64,000 bases of DNA. Origin: Fictibacillus aquaticus (lineage in GTDB: Bacteria > Bacillota > Bacilli > Bacillales > Fictibacillaceae). Positions within the stretch are counted from its first letter, which is position 1, and each line of letters starts with the position of its first letter. The notes beneath the pieces were generated by a model. The model was not told the origin of the DNA. It ran no database searches and worked only from the letters and a program-made list of their open reading frames with translations. The position numbers were made by a program, and so were the translations under genes. The stretch is from contig NZ_NOII01000003.1 of the NCBI RefSeq assembly GCF_002245695.1, forward strand, positions 558,001 to 622,000, written 5' to 3'. Below are positions 59,647-64,000 of the stretch, piece by piece.

Positions 59647-60063
59647 TCATTTATTAGAATGAAGCTTCTCGCGTTTGTTCTCCGGCTGCTTCAGCCAGTA
59701 CCGTACCCCCTTGCCGGCAAGAGGTTCATCCGCATACCTCGGGATGACATGTAAATGGCTGTGGAGGATAGATTGATTGGATACTTCACCAACATTCCAG
59801 CCTAGTGTGTAGCCATCCGGCGAAAACTTCTCATCCAGATATTCCTTTGCTTTTTGCAGCAGCTCGTATGTATCGTTCCATTCTTCAGGTGTTAATGCAA
59901 ACGCATCGCTATGGTGTTTCTTTGGAACTATCAAGCCGCAGCCCTCTAACACATCCTGCTGTTTATTGTGCTGCAGGAAATAACATGTTTCATTCTCAAA
60001 TAGAATGTTTTGATCTGGATCCTGATGCGGGTTGCAGAAAGGGCAGTTTTTGTTATATGTCAT
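59647..60063 (-). CDS. HIT-family nucleotide hydrolase/transferase
   Basis: A 138-residue histidine-triad protein that hydrolyses or transfers nucleoside monophosphate groups. It has an N-terminal zinc-type CPFC, a helical middle, and the triad HSHLHVIP near residue 103. Length is normal. The start chosen is ATG 60063 (MTYNKNCPFC), with AAGGAGG eight bases upstream; the longer frame to 60105 has none. Confidence 0.9.
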   Translation of the reverse strand: MTYNKNCPFCNPHQDPDQNILFENETCYFLQHNKQQDVLEGCGLIVPKKHHSDAFALTPEEWNDTYELLQKAKEYLDEKFSPDGYTLGWNVGEVSNQSILHSHLHVIPRYADEPLAGKGVRYWLKQPENKREKLHSNK

Positions 60064-60337
60064 GGAATAAGCCTCCTTGTTCCTACAGTTTATCAGAACA
60101 TTCACGTTAGGAATATATTGTAAACCGGTAGTGGCGGGTGTAATATTACACTATAAGTAAAAACAGTTAGAAGAAGTGATGGCTGATTTTGGCTTTTATG
60201 CTGTTTGCTCGTTTCTTTTTTGTTAGGAATGGGGGGAAAGGATCTCGAGGAGTCCATTTCTAACTTAGATCCGTAGCTTAAAAAATGTAACGTGTTTGAT
60301 CTGGTTATTGTCAGACCATCATTAATTTAAGAAATGG

Positions 60338-60763
60338 GTGAAGAGGTTGAAGAAAGTAATTGTGTTCTTGCTTATTAGCACTGCTTTTATTTTTACAATT
60401 GCATTTGGAACTAAATATTATTTCACTCAATATGAAAAGCAGACAGATGAACGGATTGAAAAAGTGATAGAGTTTCAAGGGGCAACTAGGGAAAATATAG
60501 AACGGGAATATGTGAACTATAACAAAACGAGTGATTTCTTAGGCAAGACGGTCTACTTTAAAGATGACCCAGGAATTGAGTATCAATATTTGGTTAGAAG
60601 AGGTCAAAACAGAGTGCTGGTTTCTGCCAAGCAAGACGGAGTACCATTAGAAAATATAAAGAAAAGAGCAAAGTTTCCTACTCACACTGTTGAATTTGAT
60701 GAGAACAACGAGATTGTAAAAGTAACTGATTGGCGTACGAATAAGGTGTTATATAAAAAGTAG
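60338..60763 (+). CDS. Unknown single-pass exported protein (DUF3139-like)
   Basis: A 141-residue protein with an N-terminal membrane helix (VIVFLLISTAFIFTIAFGT) and a ~110-residue exported domain. The segment KTVYFKDDPGIEYQYLVRRGQNRV resembles the 'v.FkDEP...Y.Y' pattern of DUF3139. Start is GTG 60338 or TTG 60347; neither has a strong binding site. A 16-bp terminator follows. The function is unknown. Confidence 0.6.
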   Translation: MKRLKKVIVFLLISTAFIFTIAFGTKYYFTQYEKQTDERIEKVIEFQGATRENIEREYVNYNKTSDFLGKTVYFKDDPGIEYQYLVRRGQNRVLVSAKQDGVPLENIKKRAKFPTHTVEFDENNEIVKVTDWRTNKVLYKK

Positions 60764-60820
60764 ATAAAAAGATAATTTTAGCCTATTGGGCTGCTAACAA
60801 GAAAACCAATAACAAATGAA

Positions 60821-60859
60821 ACGTAAAAGACACTGCGGAGAATGCAGTGTCTTTTACGT
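60821..60859. terminator. Perfect 16-bp bidirectional terminator
   Basis: ACGTAAAAGACACTGC pairs exactly with GCAGTGTCTTTTACGT across 7 nt, shared by the convergent genes ending at 60763 and 60859. Confidence 0.85.
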
Positions 60860-61578
60860 TAAATTGATTTGTTGATTAAACCCTTAATCTCTCTTAATAC
60901 CAACTCCGGCTCATCATGCTGCACATAATGTGCACTGTTCTCCGCCAGCACAAATGTCCCTTCAGTTGATAGCGATAGCAGTTCTCTTTGCATCTCATTC
61001 CAAAGTTCTTGGGACGCTTTCGAATAATGTGATTTCTTACCGGCACAGATAACGGTTAACGGAATAGGTAAAGTTGATCTTAAGTCGTTTACTTGTCTTA
61101 GGCTTTCTATAAACTCATCGTAATTGCCTTCGTGAATGAATTGACTGTTATATGCTTTTTGAAAATCGTCTGACATCGTCGGAAGGAACCGCTCGACATA
61201 GTCTTCCGGTGTGGAATCAATGAGTATGAGTCCGCATATTTCTTCTGGATAGGTTGATGCATACAAGCGCATGTTCACTCCGCCGAAAGAGTGGCCGACT
61301 AAGATGTATGGAATCTTCAGTTCTAATGCATCAAGCAATTCATGCAGTTCTTTTACCATTTCACGGCTCGTCCTAGGGTTCGTACTCGTCTCGCTTCTGC
61401 CTAATCCAGCCCGGTCATAGACAAGCACTTGAGTTTCGCGGGCGAGATCAGGCACGATTAAATCCCATGTCTTTGAGTAATCACCATAACCCGCATCCAT
61501 GATAACAGCAGGCTTGTTTGATGGTTCTCCCAACACTTTAACGAAGAGATTCACTCCATTTACTTTTACAAATCCCAT
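60859..61578 (-). CDS. Alpha/beta hydrolase
   Basis: A 239-residue alpha/beta-hydrolase-fold enzyme. The oxyanion region is AVIMDAGYGDYSKTWD, the nucleophile elbow GHSFGGVN (Ser ~97), the probable acid Asp lies in the GLILIDSTPEDY or later CAGKK region, and the catalytic His is in ENSAHYVQHDEP. GGAGATG precedes ATG 61578. The substrate cannot be predicted; homologues are esterases or other small-molecule hydrolases. Confidence 0.87.
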   Translation of the reverse strand: MGFVKVNGVNLFVKVLGEPSNKPAVIMDAGYGDYSKTWDLIVPDLARETQVLVYDRAGLGRSETSTNPRTSREMVKELHELLDALELKIPYILVGHSFGGVNMRLYASTYPEEICGLILIDSTPEDYVERFLPTMSDDFQKAYNSQFIHEGNYDEFIESLRQVNDLRSTLPIPLTVICAGKKSHYSKASQELWNEMQRELLSLSTEGTFVLAENSAHYVQHDEPELVLREIKGLINKSI

Positions 61579-61732
61579 AAAACATCTCCAATCGCAAGGT
61601 TCATGTATATTTTACCAATAAATGCAAAGTGGTGCTTTAATAAGCTTGTGCAGCTTCATGTTAAGCAATAGTCCAAGTCTGAACTCATATAAATCAATAG
61701 ATGCTCCCATAACATGATGGTGAGGTGAGTGG

Positions 61733-62971
61733 ATGAATACCGGAAATAATTCTTGTATATGTGACTTTTTCAAAAAGCTTAAGCGGGGAGAGGTGGTTAC
61801 TGTATCACTGTGGGACTCCTCTCAATTCATCTCCTTTTCGTTTATACAGCTGAATAAGCATTGTATTACGGGTGAACTGGATGATGGAAGTCTTATTACA
61901 TTTGATTGTAAAGATGTCTGTTTTGTTGGGTGTGGCATAATTTCTCCCCCTCAGCCATGCGGCACGCTGGATTGCACGTGGATTGAAGACCCGAACAATC
62001 CGATTTATGATCCGCCGGTTACAAGCGCGTACTATCAAACGGTCAGGTACAGCAGCGACGGATTCGCTCCGAACGGCCCTTTTTCTTACTATAAGATGTG
62101 GTACGATATCGCGAGCGCTGGCGGGATTGCGGTCGCCAACTCACCTGATGGGATCAACTGGACGTTCGACAGCAATCTGACCGGCCTGACAGGAACGGCA
62201 CGCCACTCGAGAATTTTATATGATCCGGCGGGATTCGGTATTGGTGCTCCGTACCGTATTTGGTATTGGGACTCGCCGAACCCTTACATGACCGATCCAA
62301 TCGTCCTGAACATGATTCGGACGGCGACATCACTTGATGGCATCAACTGGACCAATGATATGAACATCAGCCAAAGTGCGGCTAATCCATTGTTAGTCCC
62401 GATTCCGACAACAGATTTTAACAGAGGAAGCTATGGTCCGGCTGATATTTTGTATTACCCAGCGAATCCAGCTGTTCTTGATCTAGCAAATCCATTCAAT
62501 AACCGATATGTGATGTATTACGATATTACAGACGGCGCGACGGAACAGATTGCGCTGGCAGTATCTGTAGATGGCATCACCTGGAGCAAGGTCGGTCCAT
62601 TTGCCGTCATTCCAAAAGGTCCGCCTGGATCGTGGGATCAAAATTATGTGGCTGAGCATGCGGTTGTTATTCAGCTTGGACCAAATGATTTCAGAGCTTG
62701 GTATAGCGGAGGGGTCACCAGCTCGAGTGAAGGAATCGGATGTGCGACCTCAACAGATGGGGTGAACTGGACGAAGTTTGCCGGAAACCCGATATTCAGC
62801 ATCAATGACGGTGTGGCCTGGCGCGCAGGAAGAACATACAATCCATGGGTGCTGTTCGACCCGCAGCGGTTCAACGGTCACGGTGATTCGCTTTGCTATA
62901 AGTTCTGGATGACGGGCGGCACGTCGGGTTCAAACCTGAATATCGGCTATGCGACGAATTCGGGTGGATGA
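61733..62971 (+). CDS. Beta-propeller protein with Cys-rich N-terminal domain, likely spore surface
   Basis: A 412-residue protein without a signal peptide. Residues 1-~70 hold Cys at CICDFF, CITG, CKDVC, VGC and resemble small Cys-rich coat/exosporium-type N-termini (VSLWDSSQFISFSFI, GSLITFDCKDVCFVGC). The rest is a propeller with repeated blades of type (A/T)xSxDGINWT (NSPDGINWT, TSLDGINWT, VSVDGITWS, TSTDGVNWT) with YRIWYW or FRAWYSGG strands, as in five-bladed GH43/sialidase-like folds. Catalytic residues were not identified. Two neighbouring genes also encode Cys-starting secreted-type proteins, so a structural role on the spore is inferred. GAGGTGAG precedes the ATG. Confidence 0.68.
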   Translation: MNTGNNSCICDFFKKLKRGEVVTVSLWDSSQFISFSFIQLNKHCITGELDDGSLITFDCKDVCFVGCGIISPPQPCGTLDCTWIEDPNNPIYDPPVTSAYYQTVRYSSDGFAPNGPFSYYKMWYDIASAGGIAVANSPDGINWTFDSNLTGLTGTARHSRILYDPAGFGIGAPYRIWYWDSPNPYMTDPIVLNMIRTATSLDGINWTNDMNISQSAANPLLVPIPTTDFNRGSYGPADILYYPANPAVLDLANPFNNRYVMYYDITDGATEQIALAVSVDGITWSKVGPFAVIPKGPPGSWDQNYVAEHAVVIQLGPNDFRAWYSGGVTSSSEGIGCATSTDGVNWTKFAGNPIFSINDGVAWRAGRTYNPWVLFDPQRFNGHGDSLCYKFWMTGGTSGSNLNIGYATNSGG

Positions 62972-62976
62972 TAGAG

Positions 62977-63008
62977 AAGAAAAACCCCTTTGCGGAGGGG
63001 TTTTTCTT
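62977..63008. terminator. Perfect 13-bp hairpin terminator
   Basis: AAGAAAAACCCCT pairs exactly with AGGGGTTTTTCTT across 6 nt, directly after the propeller gene. Confidence 0.85.
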
Positions 63009-63020
63009 ATGCGTGTGTGA

Positions 63021-63175
63021 TTTGTTTGCGGATCTTAGAGGTTTATTTGCAAATCTGGGATGTTTATTTGCGAATCTCGAACATTTATTTGCAGATCTGA
63101 AAATTTGTTTGTACGGCGATTTTTAGTTTGCAGGAGAACCGTTTTATTTGCACACTGCTCCGTTTATTTGCAACT
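63021..63175 (+). repeat. TTTATTTGCAAATCT array C: ~20-bp spaced units
   Basis: Eight units share (A/T)TTTGC: the G of TTTG is at 63028, 63049, 63070, 63091, 63111, 63130, 63150 and 63170 (steps 21,21,21,20,19,20,20). The best copies read GTTTATTTGCAAATCT, TGTTTATTTGCGAATCT and CATTTATTTGCAGATCT; the 5' TTTATTTGC is best kept. It lies between the convergent 3' ends of two putative spore-surface genes. ATTTGCAAAT is itself palindromic. Confidence 0.85.
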
Positions 63176-63195
63176 TTAAGTTCGTCGCTCACTCT

Positions 63196-63663
63196 TCAAA
63201 TGGCAAACACCACCGCATTTAACGCCCGCGATTGCACGGCCGTTGAGACCGACGCGCTCGACCGCTGGGAGAATTCTAGCGTGACAGTATAGGTGTTCGT
63301 CCCGAAGAGCGCGCCGTTATCTACATAGGTGAGCGGGATGCCGGTAATCTGTGTAAAGGCCAAGGAGAGGGAGAGTGCGGCGCCTTGTGTCAGTGTTTTC
63401 GTGGTCAAAAGAGTTCCGTTTCGGTACAGCCTCATAAGTACGGTGTATTGATACGATGTTAAACCGAGCGAGATCGTAGCAGCCACTTGTACTGTGCCAT
63501 CAATTTTAACCGGCTGAAGGCTCTGCTCGTTCACCACTGGCAATGTGAGCACTGTTGTCTCGCTGTTAAAGGTTAGAGCTGTACTGTCCTCTGTTTGGAT
63601 GAAAAATAATTTTTGGTTTCCATTTGATGCGGATCCGCCACAATTTTGACAGTCTAAGCACAC
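63196..63663 (-). CDS. Small Cys-headed beta-rich protein, likely spore surface
   Basis: A 155-residue protein starting at GTG 63663 (GGAGTG six bases upstream). The N-terminus is CLDCQNCGG, and the rest is a Thr/Ser/Val-rich beta domain (TTVLTLPVVNEQSLQPVKIDGTVQVAATISLGL, TYTVTLEFSQRS). This recalls the jelly-roll-like C-terminal domains of exosporium proteins, though there is no collagen-like region. No signal peptide. Spore-surface assignment is inferred from neighbours and composition. Confidence 0.65.
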   Translation of the reverse strand: MCLDCQNCGGSASNGNQKLFFIQTEDSTALTFNSETTVLTLPVVNEQSLQPVKIDGTVQVAATISLGLTSYQYTVLMRLYRNGTLLTTKTLTQGAALSLSLAFTQITGIPLTYVDNGALFGTNTYTVTLEFSQRSSASVSTAVQSRALNAVVFAI

Positions 63664-63754
63664 ACGCCGTCACTCCAACATAGTTTGTGTATTATCTTAT
63701 GAATGCCTTTTGAAATGGACAGGGCTATAGCATGAAAAGCAAAGGGGTTGTTTT

Positions 63755-64000
63755 ATGAAACAGCGTGCGAGACCTAACTTATGCCCCGCCAGCTCTCCGC
63801 CAGAAAGCTGCTCATGCATCTATCCACGGAATAAGGAGCCGTTCTTTCCCGTTCCTCCATCTCAGCCTGAGGTTATCACAGATGAGATTTCAGGAACGAT
63901 TCAGCAGCCGAGTGACGGCCGTCCTGTTCAGTATTGGAGGTGGCTTGATCGTGAGAACCTGCCAGCCGCCTCATTAACGATTACGAGCCAATGTTTATCG
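63755..64000 (+). CDS. Cys-containing protein, N-terminal part, runs off the window
   Basis: ATG 63755, with AAAGGGG eight bases upstream. The frame stays open for 82 codons to the window end. The product starts MKQRARPNLCPASSPPESCSCIYPR and continues with a Pro-rich stretch (FFPVPPSQPE) and ITDEISGTIQQPSDGRPVQYW. Cys and Pro near the N-terminus and the absence of a signal peptide resemble the two preceding spore-surface-type genes. No family is assigned. A competing frame in the same DNA is a shadow. Confidence 0.6.
   Translation, partial: MKQRARPNLCPASSPPESCSCIYPRNKEPFFPVPPSQPEVITDEISGTIQQPSDGRPVQYWRWLDRENLPAASLTITSQCLS

Overview
The window looks like a chromosomal segment of an aerobic, endospore-forming Bacillaceae bacterium, possibly Fictibacillus or a close relative. 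The genus is inferred from gene content, not from a marker gene. Support comes from a complete spore-germinant-receptor operon (38.5-42.7 kb), an sdpABC cannibalism-toxin operon, an NprR-type peptide-sensing regulator, a Spo0E-like phosphatase, a 379-residue subtilisin precursor, likely spore-surface proteins at the right end, AGGAGG-type ribosome binding sites, frequent TTG/GTG starts and low to moderate G+C. No rRNA, tRNA, CRISPR array or intact insertion sequence was seen.

Layout. 0-2.8 kb: end of a surface-polysaccharide cluster (flippase, UDP-ManNAc-type dehydrogenase, decayed galE). 2.8-9.1 kb: small accessory genes (zinc-ribbon peptide, HxlR regulator divergent from an MFS exporter, monooxygenase, SUKH protein, membrane proteins) separated by degenerate copies of a GGGGACGGTTCTCG element. 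9.1-15.8 kb: a large secreted RHS/YD-repeat protein with a candidate immunity gene. 16-20 kb: phage-flavoured accessory genes (amidase, small DNA-binding proteins, orphans). 20-37 kb: two large Ig-repeat surface proteins, ADP-ribosylglycohydrolase, class II Fic protein, cupin protein, subtilisin, a stand-alone VbhA-like antitoxin and other secreted proteins. 37-38.5 kb: an AbrB-like protein, a DinB protein and a long non-coding interval with two short-motif arrays. 38.5-42.7 kb: ger operon in order A-C-D-B. 42.8-50.7 kb: a sugar-use operon (ROK regulator, two ABC permeases, binding lipoprotein, GH31 enzyme with a glucoamylase-like N-terminal region). 50.7-53.2 kb: PadR/HAAS operon. 53.6-57.2 kb: sdpABC and, upstream on the same strand, an NprR-like regulator with an unlisted 41-codon signal-peptide gene. 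57.2-64 kb: another motif array, lipoprotein, HIT protein, hydrolase and three Cys-containing putative spore-surface proteins.

Most unusual signal. Four intergenic intervals carry short motifs repeated every 19-21 bp with dissimilar spacers: GGCGCAAG (37903-38210 and 57477-57762), GACCCGCAAAT (38325-38416) and TTTATTTGCAAATCT (63021-63175). The two GGCGCAAG arrays lie 19 kb apart. They show almost the same series of step lengths (21,21,19,21,21,21,21,61 or 60,21,21,31) although their spacers do not match. They therefore appear to be copies of one element whose motif spacing is conserved. I know of no described element with this layout.

A second theme is intercellular competition and signalling. 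The window holds an RHS toxin with a candidate immunity protein, a cysteine-less hexatyrosine SdpC-like toxin without an adjacent recognisable immunity gene, the NprR/NprX-like pair next to it, an orphan SUKH protein and an orphan VbhA-like antitoxin.
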